This document shows, in pieces, positions 8,507 to 16,426 of a DNA stretch of 64,000 bases. Origin of the DNA: Streptomyces shenzhenensis. Its GTDB lineage: Bacteria > Actinomycetota > Actinomycetes > Streptomycetales > Streptomycetaceae. The stretch lies in NCBI RefSeq assembly GCF_003688995.1, contig NZ_PENI01000010.1, forward strand, positions 186,001 through 250,000. Reading direction: 5' to 3'. The notes beneath the pieces were generated by a model that was not told the DNA's origin, ran no database searches, and saw nothing but the letters and a program-made list of their open reading frames with translations. Numbering within the stretch: the first letter of the stretch is position 1; each line of letters opens with the position of its first letter. The position numbers and the translations under genes are program-made.

Positions 8507-9004
8507 TCAGCTGTCGGTTGCGGTACGCGTGTCGGTCATGGCGGTGCCCTGGGCGCGCGGGGTTCCGGTGCGTGGCGCGGCGGTACGGCCCACCGCCGGT
8601 TTCCCGGCCCGCTCCGCCGCGGCGCTCCCGCTCTCCGCGGTGTCGACCAGCTCGCCGATCCGCGCGGCGGCCCGGCGGCCCTCCAGATGCAGCCGGCCGA
8701 CGTTGACCCGGTCCTGGGCGAGCAGCGTGAGGACCGCCGTGCGGCCCGCCGCATAGGTGGCGACATATCCGCCGGAACCGCGGACGAGCAGTTCCCGCAG
8801 CTCGCCCTGGCCGGTCGCGTCGGCGAGCCGCACGGCGACACCGAGCGCGGCGGCCGTGAGCGCGGCCAGCCCCTCCGGGTCGACGCCCGGGGTGTCCTGG
8901 GCGACGACGAGACCGTCGACGCCGGCCGCGAGGGCGCCGGTGAGCTGGGGGACGCGGGTACGCAGCCGGCGCAGCTCGTCGAGGATGTCCGACTCGGCCG
9001 CCAT
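8507..9004 (-). CDS. Roadblock/LC7-like protein with disordered tail (paralogue 2)
   Basis: A 165-residue protein. The first ~120 residues read as a roadblock-type fold (DELRRLRTRVPQLTGALAAGVDGLVVAQD, then LLVRGSGGYVATYAAGRTAVLTLLAQ and VGRLHLEGRRAAARIGELV). The last ~45 residues are a Thr/Ala/Arg-rich, probably disordered tail ending TDTRTATDS. The start is the ATG of MAAESD; a longer frame extends into the upstream gene and is not used. It lies 17 bp upstream of paralogue 1, probably in one transcript. Confidence 0.75.
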   Translation of the reverse strand: MAAESDILDELRRLRTRVPQLTGALAAGVDGLVVAQDTPGVDPEGLAALTAAALGVAVRLADATGQGELRELLVRGSGGYVATYAAGRTAVLTLLAQDRVNVGRLHLEGRRAAARIGELVDTAESGSAAAERAGKPAVGRTAAPRTGTPRAQGTAMTDTRTATDS

Positions 9005-9035
9005 CAGGTGTCTCCTCTCGGCGGGACGGTGCCGT

Positions 9036-9851
9036 TCAAAGGGCCTCCAGCGCATCCCTGAGCCTCTTCAGCAGCGCGATCTCGGGGTCGGTGACCTCGG
9101 GGGCGGACGGGGGAGCGGCGGCGGTCGACGGGCCCGGCGACACCAGCCCGGCCGCCGCCAGCCGTCGCACGTCCACCAGGGTGTGGAACGCGTGTCTGCC
9201 CAGCTCGCGGGCGATCTGAGGGGCCGTGCGGACGCCGTCCACGCGGTCCAGCACCGCCCGCCTGCGCGGTGTGACCGGCGGGGCGGCGAGGGGGTCGGCC
9301 CGGATCAGCGGCGCCCCGTCGACGGCCGGGTCGGGCCAGAGGCGGTGCAGCAGCCGGCGGCGGCGCAGCGTCTCCCGCTCCAGGGCTTTCACGGGGACCG
9401 GACGCAGCGGTCCTGGCCGGGCCACGGCCTCGTAGCGGAAGCGGCCGGGCGCGCCGCTGGGCGCCAGCGTGAAGTACCCGGCGTCGTACAGCGCGCCCAG
9501 ATGGCACAGCTCCAGCGCGCCCGCGGCCAGCAGGCCGGCGTCGAGCAGCAGCCGGACGGCGCCCGGCGGGTCGCCGGGCCGGTCCGCGGCCTGCCGCCAG
9601 ACGGCCTCGTCGAGGGTGCCCCGCGCGGTGAGGAGCACGTCGAGGCCGGGGGCACAGGGGCTCTCCGCGTGGATCACCCGGCCCTCGTGCAGAACGAGCG
9701 TGCCGTGCTCGCGCACGAGGACCCCGGTGGCCCGCTCCTCGGCGAGCCGGGTCAGCATCGGGGAGAGGGCGCCGTGGGCCCGTTCCCCCGCGAGCGCCCC
9801 GTCCCGCACGGGCAGCGGCGGTGGCGGTGGCGGTGTGGCGACCATGGTCAT
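9036..9851 (-). CDS. DUF4388 (PATAN-like) domain protein
   Basis: A 271-residue protein. After a proline run (ATPPPPPPLP), residues about 30-100 match the DUF4388 pattern: a GVLVREHGTLVLHEGRVIHAES hairpin, then LLLDAGLLAAGALE. A C-terminal region (RRRAVLDRVDGVRTAPQIARELG...HTLVDVRRLAAAGL) resembles a small winged helix. DUF4388 proteins are signalling adaptors often found with receiver domains and small GTPases. The ATG overlaps the stop of the upstream roadblock gene (ATGA, 9848-9851). An ATG two codons later (9845) is also possible. Confidence 0.75.
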   Translation of the reverse strand: MTMVATPPPPPPLPVRDGALAGERAHGALSPMLTRLAEERATGVLVREHGTLVLHEGRVIHAESPCAPGLDVLLTARGTLDEAVWRQAADRPGDPPGAVRLLLDAGLLAAGALELCHLGALYDAGYFTLAPSGAPGRFRYEAVARPGPLRPVPVKALERETLRRRRLLHRLWPDPAVDGAPLIRADPLAAPPVTPRRRAVLDRVDGVRTAPQIARELGRHAFHTLVDVRRLAAAGLVSPGPSTAAAPPSAPEVTDPEIALLKRLRDALEAL

Positions 9852-10240
9852 TCCAGCACCAGCCGCCCGGCCATCTCGCCGAGCCGGATGCGGGCGAGCG
9901 CGAGGTTGCCGTCCTCGCGGGCCAGCCACAGGTGCAGGAAGACGGTGCTGTCGAACGGCGTGGCCACGAACCGCAGCAGGTGGTAGCTGTCCCGGTTGCT
10001 GACGATCAGGTCCTCGACCGGGGGGCGTTCGCCGCCGGGGTCGTCGGCGGCGGCGAACGCCCCGTGCTCGGCGGCCAGCCGGGCCAGTTCGGCGGCCTCC
10101 GCCGCGGAGGTCTCGTGGTCCTCGCCGGGGGCCTCCCCGACGGTGCCCAGGGCCAGCCCGCTCGTCCAGTCGACCAGCGCGGCGCCCCGGGCACCGGGCA
10201 GTCGCATGGCTTCCAGCAGGCACTCGTCGATTCCGGGCAC
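9848..10240 (-). CDS. Roadblock/LC7 domain protein (paralogue 3)
   Basis: A 130-residue roadblock protein: ARGAALVDWTSGLALGTVGEAPGED, then SNRDSYHLLRFV and VFLHLWLAREDGNLALARIRL, clearly parallel to paralogue 1 (VALVDYTSGMALG, TNQYHLIRLL, LFLYLVLDSGRANLAMAR). The GTG at 10240 follows a purine-rich GGGAGGGGAG and is preferred; a GTG at 10285 would add 15 Arg/Pro/Ser-rich residues. It is the first gene of the cluster 10240 to 8115, with a 4-bp overlap into the DUF4388 gene. Confidence 0.8.
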   Translation of the reverse strand: MPGIDECLLEAMRLPGARGAALVDWTSGLALGTVGEAPGEDHETSAAEAAELARLAAEHGAFAAADDPGGERPPVEDLIVSNRDSYHLLRFVATPFDSTVFLHLWLAREDGNLALARIRLGEMAGRLVLE

Positions 10241-10409
10241 CGTGGCTCCCCTCCCCCTGGGACTCCGGTTGAGTGACGGCGACACTACGCAATGTGTGCG
10301 GGAGGGGTGAGGTTTCTGGCATTTTCCATGGGAACATGCCGCCGATGACCTAGGGTGGGTCGACTGTGGTGCGCCGCAAGCCCGTTGGCCGGGTGCGCTC
10401 GGGGGTGCG

Positions 10410-11819
10410 TCAGGGCTGCTCGGGCGCCCGGAGGGTGGTGAGCGCGGAGGCGTGCGAACCTCCCGACTCGGCCACGATCTCCTCGATCGTCTGCGGCGCC
10501 CGCACCGTCGCGAAGGCCACCCCGCCCGTGCCGTCCGGCGCGAAGCCGTACACCCCGGGCCGGGCCAGCGAGTTGTACCCGTAGTGGTGGGCGAAATAGT
10601 AGGCGCCCGTGTCCAGCGCCGCCGCGTAGTCCCCCTGGTCCAGCGGCGGCAGCGCGCACCCCTCGGCCAGCAGGTCGCCGGAGAAGCAGGCCGGGCCCGC
10701 CACGTCCTGCACCACCTCGGGCCCGGCCTTGGGCCGCCCCTTCGCGTCGTACGCGGCGATCCTGAGCGGCCACGCCGCCGGTGCGTACACCGTCCGCGTC
10801 GCCACCTGCACGCCCGCGTGGGTCACCGCGACCCGCCGCCCGCCGGCGCTCTTGGCGTACTCCACCCGCGCCACCACGGTGCCGTGCTTGGCCAGCAGCG
10901 ACCGACCGAACTCGGTCACCAGCCCGTACCGCCCGTCGAACAGCCCCGGCACGGCCTCCCGCAGCACGCGCGCGTACCGCGCATGGGTCGGCGACGTCGC
11001 GTCCGACGCGAAGTTCACCGGCAGCCCGCCGCCGATGTCGAGCGTGTCGATCTGCCGCCGCCCGGCGCGCTCGTTGATCTCCTCGGCGAGCGCGTACGTC
11101 TCCGCCGCGCCCCGTGCCAGCAGCGTCAGCGGGATGCCCTGCGAGCCGGTGTGCGCATGCAGCCGGGTCAGCCACGGCCGGTCAAGGAACGCCCGTACGA
11201 CCCACTCGCGCGCGCCCTCGTCGCGCAGCGCCACCCCGAACTTGGAGGTCGCCGTCGCCGTCGAGGTGGCCCCGATGGAACCCCCGCCGATCTGCGGATT
11301 GACCCGGATGCCCAGCGGGGAGCGGGTGGGCGCCGACCGCACCAGGCCGTCGATGCGGTCCAGTTCCTGCGGGTTGTCCGCGTTGACCGCGATCCCCAGG
11401 GCCAGCGCCTCGCGCAGCTCGGCCGGCGTCTTGGCGGGCGAGTCGAGCACGGTGCGCCGCGGCGGCACCCCGGCCGCCCGTGCCAGCGCCAGCTCGCCCG
11501 GGCTGGCCACCTCCGCGCCGATGCCCTCGCCGTCCAGCAGCCGCAGGACCGCCACCAGCGGGGTCGCCTTCACGGCGAAGGCATGCAGCACCGGCGTGCC
11601 CGGTGCCACCACCGCGTCGAACGCGGCCCGCAGCGCCGCCGCCGAGTCCCGGATGCCGGTGACGTCCAGCAGTCCGACGACGGGTGCCATGGGCCCGAGC
11701 AGCCCCTGCTCCACGGCGGCCCGCACCGCCTGGTCGCGCCGGGCGCCCCGCCCGGCGTCGTCGCCCCGCCCTTCGTCCCCGTGTGCCCCGTCCGTGCGCT
11801 TGTCCTCGCCGGTGTCCAT
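10410..11819 (-). CDS. type III PLP-dependent decarboxylase (DAP/ornithine/arginine decarboxylase fold)
   Basis: A 469-residue alanine-racemase-fold decarboxylase. The PLP lysine is Lys84 in HAFAVKATPL; further hallmarks are HAHTGSQG, DIGGGLP, EFGRSLLAKHG and GPACFSGDLLAEG. The motifs fit the diaminopimelate/ornithine decarboxylase group, but substrate specificity cannot be assigned. The first ~30 residues are Asp/Gly/Arg-rich and low-complexity. I used the ATG at 11819, which has GGGGGG before it; upstream ATGs at 11850 and 11864 lack a ribosome site. It is divergent from hutU and monocistronic, so a link with histidine breakdown is possible but unproven. Confidence 0.85.
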   Translation of the reverse strand: MDTGEDKRTDGAHGDEGRGDDAGRGARRDQAVRAAVEQGLLGPMAPVVGLLDVTGIRDSAAALRAAFDAVVAPGTPVLHAFAVKATPLVAVLRLLDGEGIGAEVASPGELALARAAGVPPRRTVLDSPAKTPAELREALALGIAVNADNPQELDRIDGLVRSAPTRSPLGIRVNPQIGGGSIGATSTATATSKFGVALRDEGAREWVVRAFLDRPWLTRLHAHTGSQGIPLTLLARGAAETYALAEEINERAGRRQIDTLDIGGGLPVNFASDATSPTHARYARVLREAVPGLFDGRYGLVTEFGRSLLAKHGTVVARVEYAKSAGGRRVAVTHAGVQVATRTVYAPAAWPLRIAAYDAKGRPKAGPEVVQDVAGPACFSGDLLAEGCALPPLDQGDYAAALDTGAYYFAHHYGYNSLARPGVYGFAPDGTGGVAFATVRAPQTIEEIVAESGGSHASALTTLRAPEQP

Positions 11820-11901
11820 GGCGCCCCCCGTCCGGTCGTTGCCTGAGCCCATGCATCCAGCCAAACATCCATGACGCGTCCACGAGCCCTCCGCCTCCGT
11901 A

Positions 11902-11930
11902 TTGACTAGCTCTATTCATGGCGCCAGGAT
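11902..11930 (+). promoter_or_regulatory. candidate hut operon promoter
   Basis: TTGACT (11902-11907), a 17-nt spacer, and CAGGAT (11925-11930) match Streptomyces vegetative -35/-10 elements well, about 60 bp upstream of hutU. Overlapping it is an imperfect inverted repeat, ATTCA near 11914 and TGAAT near 11932, a possible operator position. Confidence 0.5.
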
Positions 11931-11992
11931 GTGAATAACCGCAGTAACAAGCCGCAGGAACCCACCGGGAGCAATCCATTAGGAGGCAGACC

Positions 11993-13711
11993 ATGTCAGG
12001 ACAACGCCCGCCCGTCTCCCGCCACCACCCTCAAACGAGGCCCTCCGGGCCGCCCCCTGGTGGAGTACGAGCCCCGCGCGGTACGGAACTGAGCGCCCTG
12101 GGATGGCAGCAGGAGGCCGCCCTGCGGATGCTGCAGAACAACCTGGACCCCGAGGTCGCCGAACACCCCGACAAGCTCGTCGTCTACGGCGGCACCGGCA
12201 AGGCCGCCCGCGACTGGCGCTCCTTCGACGCCATGGTCCGTACCCTGGGCACCCTCAAGCAGGACGAGACCATGCTGGTCCAGTCCGGCCGCCCGGTCGG
12301 CGTGATGCAGACCCACGAGTGGGCCCCGCGCGTCCTGATCGCCAACTCCAACCTCGTCGGCGACTGGGCCACCTGGGAGGAGTTCCGCCGCCTGGAGGCC
12401 CTCGGCCTGACCATGTACGGCCAGATGACGGCCGGCTCCTGGATCTACATCGGCACCCAGGGCATCCTCCAGGGCACCTACGAGACCTTCGCCGCGGTCG
12501 CCGCGAAGAAGTTCGGCGGCACCCTCGCCGGGACGATCACCCTGACCGCGGGGCTCGGCGGCATGGGCGGCGCCCAGCCGCTCGCCGTCACCATGAACGA
12601 CGGTGTCGCCCTCTGCATCGACTGCGACCCGCGCGCCATCGAGCGACGCATCGAGCACCGCTACCTCGACGTCAGGGCCGACTCCGTCGACCACGCCCTC
12701 CAGCTGGCCGTCGAGGCGCGCGCCGCCCGCCGCCCGCTGTCCATCGGCGTGCTCGGCAACGCGGCCGACCTGGTCCCGCAGCTGCTCGCGATGAACGCCC
12801 CGATCGACATCGTCACCGACCAGACCTCCGCCCACGACCCGCTGTCGTACCTGCCGGTCGGCGTCGCGTTCGAGGACATGGCCTCCGCCGCCGCCAAGGA
12901 CCCGGCCGGCTTCACCATCCGCGCCCGTGAGTCCATGGCCCGGCACGTCGAGGCCATGGTCGGCTTCCTGGACGCCGGCGCGGAGGTCTTCGACTACGGC
13001 AACTCGATCCGCGGCGAGGCCCAACTGGCCGGATACGAGCGGGCGTTCGCCTTCCCCGGCTTCGTCCCCGCCTATATCCGCCCGCTGTTCTGCGAGGGCA
13101 AGGGCCCCTTCCGCTGGGCGGCCCTGTCGGGCGAGGCGGCCGACATCGCCAAGACCGACAAGGCGATCCTGGAGCTGTTCCCGGAGAACGAGTCCCTGGC
13201 GCGCTGGATCAAGCTGGCCGGTGAGCGGGTCCACTTCCAGGGCCTGCCCGCCCGCATCTGCTGGCTCGGCTACGGCGAGCGCGACAGGGCAGGCGAGCGC
13301 TTCAACGACATGGTGGCGTCCGGCGAGCTGGCGGCCCCCCTCGTCATCGGCCGCGACCACCTCGACTGCGGCTCCGTCGCCTCCCCGTACCGCGAGACCG
13401 AGGCCATGCTCGACGGCTCCGACGCGATCGCCGACTGGCCGCTGCTGAACGCCATGGTCAATGTGGCCTCCGGCGCCTCCTGGGTCTCCATCCACCACGG
13501 CGGCGGCGTCGGCATGGGCCGCTCCCTCCACGCCGGCCAGGTGACGGTCGCCGACGGCACGAAGCTCGCCGGCGAGAAGATCCGCCGCGTGCTCACCAAC
13601 GACCCGGGCATGGGCGTCATCCGGCACGTGGACGCCGGGTACGACATCGCGGACTCGGTGGCCACCGAGCGCGGGGTGCGCGTGCCGATGCGTGAGGGTG
13701 ACGACGCGTGA
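11993..13711 (+). CDS. hutU: urocanate hydratase
   Basis: A 572-residue urocanase, which hydrates urocanate to 4-imidazolone-5-propionate with NAD+ as an electrophilic cofactor. Highly conserved blocks include LVVYGGTGKAARDW, MQTHEWAPRVLIANSNLVGDW, the nucleotide-binding TLTAGLGGMGGAQP and DHLDCGSVASPYRETEAM with the active-site Cys. The N-terminal ~30 residues before RAPRGTELSALGW are Pro/Arg-rich and longer than in most homologues, but a perfect AGGAGG lies just before this ATG. It is the first gene of a four-gene operon; its stop overlaps the next start. No hutH is present, so urocanate must come from an unlinked histidase. Confidence 0.95.
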   Translation: MSGQRPPVSRHHPQTRPSGPPPGGVRAPRGTELSALGWQQEAALRMLQNNLDPEVAEHPDKLVVYGGTGKAARDWRSFDAMVRTLGTLKQDETMLVQSGRPVGVMQTHEWAPRVLIANSNLVGDWATWEEFRRLEALGLTMYGQMTAGSWIYIGTQGILQGTYETFAAVAAKKFGGTLAGTITLTAGLGGMGGAQPLAVTMNDGVALCIDCDPRAIERRIEHRYLDVRADSVDHALQLAVEARAARRPLSIGVLGNAADLVPQLLAMNAPIDIVTDQTSAHDPLSYLPVGVAFEDMASAAAKDPAGFTIRARESMARHVEAMVGFLDAGAEVFDYGNSIRGEAQLAGYERAFAFPGFVPAYIRPLFCEGKGPFRWAALSGEAADIAKTDKAILELFPENESLARWIKLAGERVHFQGLPARICWLGYGERDRAGERFNDMVASGELAAPLVIGRDHLDCGSVASPYRETEAMLDGSDAIADWPLLNAMVNVASGASWVSIHHGGGVGMGRSLHAGQVTVADGTKLAGEKIRRVLTNDPGMGVIRHVDAGYDIADSVATERGVRVPMREGDDA

Positions 13712-15030
13712 GCCAGGAACCGGGCGGGCAGGGCGGCTCTCCGGTGGGGGCCGGGGCCGCGCCGCCGGCCACAGGTTCGGTGTGCCCCGGCGGTGCCGCC
13801 GGCCACCACGTGCCCTCCTTCCACGAGATGTGGACCGACCTGCTGCCCATCGGCCGGCACCCCGACTCGGGCGGCTACCGGCGCTCCGCCTGGACCGGGC
13901 CCGACGCCGAGTGCCGGGCCTGGTTCCGGGAGCAGGCCGAGCGGCGCGGGCTCGCGTACGAGACCGACCGGAACGGCAACCAGTGGGCCTGGCTGGGGGA
14001 CCCGGCCGCGGGGGACGCCGTGGTCACCGGGTCACACCTCGACTCCGTACCCGACGGCGGGGCCTTCGACGGGCCCCTCGGCGTGGTGTCCGCGTTCGCC
14101 GCTCTCGACGAACTGCGCGGCAGGGGCGTGCAGTTCGGCCGGCCCCTCGCCGTCGTGAACTTCGGCGACGAGGAGGGCGCCCGGTTCGGGCTCGCCTGTG
14201 TCGGCTCCCGGCTCACCGCCGGGGCGCTCACCGTCGAGCAGGCGCACCGGCTGACCGACGCCGACGGCGTCACGCTGCCCCGGGCCATGGCCGCCGCCGG
14301 ACACGACCCCGACGCCATCGGGCCGGACCCGGAGCGGCTCGCCCGCATCGGCGCGTTCGTCGAACTCCACGTCGAGCAGGGCCGGGCGCTGGACCTGTCC
14401 GGCGACCCGGTCGGCATCGCCAGTGCCATCTGGCCGCACGGGCGGTGGCGGCTCGACTTCCGTGGTGAGGCCAACCACGCCGGCACCACCCGGCTCGCGG
14501 ACCGGCGCGACCCGATGCTGCCGTACGCCGAGACCGTGCTCGCCGCCCGCCGCGAGGCACGGCTGGCCGGTGCCGTCGCGACCTTCGGCAAGATCGCCGT
14601 CGAGCCGAACGGGGTCAACGCCATCCCCTCACTGGTGCGCGGCTGGCTCGACGCCCGCGCCGCCGACCAGACGGCCCTCGACACGGTCGTCACGGGCGTG
14701 GAGAAGGCCGCGCGGGAGCACGCCGCCGCCCACGGCGTCGATCTCGACGTCGTCCGCGAGTCCTTCACGCCCGTCGTCGAGTTCGACCACGCCCTGCGCG
14801 ACGAGCTCGCCCGCATCCTCGGGACGGACACCGAGCTGAAGGTGCCCGTCCTGGGGACCGGTGCCGGACACGACGCGGGAATCCTCTCCGGGCGCGTCCC
14901 GACCGCCATGCTGTTCGTGCGCAACCCCACCGGGGTCTCGCACTCCCCGGCCGAGTTCGCCGCCGAGGACGACTGCGCGGCCGGGGTGACCGCGCTCGCC
15001 GACGTACTGGAAGGGCTGGCCCGCAGGTGA
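13708..15030 (+). CDS. M20 amidohydrolase (allantoate amidohydrolase family; probable formylglutamate hydrolase)
   Basis: A 440-residue M20 peptidase-like enzyme of the AllC / N-carbamoyl-L-amino-acid hydrolase group. The dimetal site is visible: SHLDSVPDGG, GAFDGPLG, FGDEEGARF, ELHVEQG and GAGHDAG. The dimerisation-domain motif GEANHAGTTR is also present. Automatic annotation would be allantoate amidohydrolase, but the gene is translationally coupled between hutU and hutF (GTGA overlap at 13708 and at its 3' end). There it is in the right place to release formate from N-formylglutamate, the job of HutG in other bacteria. That substrate is inferred from context. The first ~40 residues are Gly/Ala-rich. 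Confidence 0.85.
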   Translation: MSQEPGGQGGSPVGAGAAPPATGSVCPGGAAGHHVPSFHEMWTDLLPIGRHPDSGGYRRSAWTGPDAECRAWFREQAERRGLAYETDRNGNQWAWLGDPAAGDAVVTGSHLDSVPDGGAFDGPLGVVSAFAALDELRGRGVQFGRPLAVVNFGDEEGARFGLACVGSRLTAGALTVEQAHRLTDADGVTLPRAMAAAGHDPDAIGPDPERLARIGAFVELHVEQGRALDLSGDPVGIASAIWPHGRWRLDFRGEANHAGTTRLADRRDPMLPYAETVLAARREARLAGAVATFGKIAVEPNGVNAIPSLVRGWLDARAADQTALDTVVTGVEKAAREHAAAHGVDLDVVRESFTPVVEFDHALRDELARILGTDTELKVPVLGTGAGHDAGILSGRVPTAMLFVRNPTGVSHSPAEFAAEDDCAAGVTALADVLEGLARR

Positions 15031-16391
15031 CGCCGACACAGCAACCACCCACCTCGCCCACCCGGACGTACTGGCTGGAGCACGCCTGGCTCGGCGCCCA
15101 CGTCGAGCCGGGGGTGGCCGTGGATGTACGGGATGGCCGGATCGCGGCCGTCCGCACCGGTACCCCGGCCCCGCCGCCCGGCGCCGAGATCCTGCGCGGT
15201 CTCACGCTCCCCGGGCTGGCCAACGCCCACAGCCACGCCTTCCACCGCGCTCTGCGCGGCACCGTCCAGGTCGGTTCCGGCACCTTCTGGACCTGGCGCG
15301 AGGTCATGTACTCGTTCGCCGACAGGCTGACCCCGGACAGCTACCACGCGCTGGCCCGTGCCGTGTACGCGGAGATGGCGCTGGCGGGCGTCACGGCGGT
15401 CGGCGAGTTCCACTACGTGCACCACGCGCCCGGCGGCACCCCCTACGCCGACCCGAACGCCATGGGCGAGGCGCTCATCGACGCCGCCGCCGAAGCCGGT
15501 GTCCGCATCACCCTCCTCGACACCTGTTACCTCTCCGCCGGCTTCGGCAGCCCGCCCGACACCCACCAGCGCCGCTTCTCCGACGGCACCGCCGAGGCCT
15601 GGGCCGCACGCTGTTCAGTTCTCAAGGAGCGGGATCACGCACGGATCGGGGCGGCCGTCCACTCCGTACGGGCCGTGCCCGCCGGGCAGCTGGCGACGGT
15701 GGCGCGGTGGGCGCAGGAGCGGCGGGCCCCGCTCCATGTGCACCTGTCCGAGCAGACCGCCGAGAACGAGGCCTGCCTGGAGACGCACGGCTGCACCCCC
15801 ACCCGGCTCCTCGCCGACCACGGTGTCCTCGGCCCGCGCACCACCGGCGTGCACAACACCCACGTCACCGCCGACGACATCGCCCTGCTCGGCGGCTCCG
15901 GCACCGGCACCTGCATGTGCCCGACGACCGAGCGGGACCTGGCGGACGGCATCGGCCCCGCGGTGGCCCTGCAACGCGCGGGCTCCCCGCTCAGCCTCGG
16001 CTCCGACAGCCACGCCGTCATCGACCTGCTCGAAGAGGCGCGCGCCATGGAGCTGAACGAGCGCCTGCGCACCCGCGCCCGGGGCCACTGGACGGCCGCC
16101 GCCCTGCTGCGGGCCGCCACCGCCGACGGCCACGCCGCCCTCGGCTGGGACGAGGCGGGCACCATCGCGGCCGGCGCGCTCGCCGACCTCACGACGATCG
16201 CGCTCGACTCGGTCAGGACGGCCGGGCCGCTGCCCAGGCTCGGCGCCGAGACCGCCGTATTCGCCGCGAGCGCGGCGGACGTGCGGCACACGGTCGTGGC
16301 GGGCCGGCACGTCGTGCGCGACGGGGCGCACACGCTCGTCCCCGATGTCCCGCGGGCGCTGGCGGCAGCGGTCGAAGCCCTGCGCGCCTGA
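15027..16391 (+). CDS. hutF: formimidoylglutamate deiminase
   Basis: A 454-residue amidohydrolase-superfamily enzyme that converts N-formimino-L-glutamate to N-formyl-L-glutamate and ammonia. Metal and substrate motifs: NAHSHAFHRALRG, GEFHYVHH, HVHLSEQ, GVHNTHVT, CMCPTTERDLADG and LGSDSHAVIDLLEE. The start overlaps the M20 gene stop (GTGA), and hutI begins 35 bp downstream. Its product is the expected substrate for the adjacent M20 amidohydrolase, placing this operon on the formylglutamate route described for streptomycete histidine catabolism. Confidence 0.92.
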   Translation: MTPTQQPPTSPTRTYWLEHAWLGAHVEPGVAVDVRDGRIAAVRTGTPAPPPGAEILRGLTLPGLANAHSHAFHRALRGTVQVGSGTFWTWREVMYSFADRLTPDSYHALARAVYAEMALAGVTAVGEFHYVHHAPGGTPYADPNAMGEALIDAAAEAGVRITLLDTCYLSAGFGSPPDTHQRRFSDGTAEAWAARCSVLKERDHARIGAAVHSVRAVPAGQLATVARWAQERRAPLHVHLSEQTAENEACLETHGCTPTRLLADHGVLGPRTTGVHNTHVTADDIALLGGSGTGTCMCPTTERDLADGIGPAVALQRAGSPLSLGSDSHAVIDLLEEARAMELNERLRTRARGHWTAAALLRAATADGHAALGWDEAGTIAAGALADLTTIALDSVRTAGPLPRLGAETAVFAASAADVRHTVVAGRHVVRDGAHTLVPDVPRALAAAVEALRA

Positions 16392-16426
16392 CGCCCCCGA
16401 CCAGCCCGCCCACCGAGAAGGACGCC

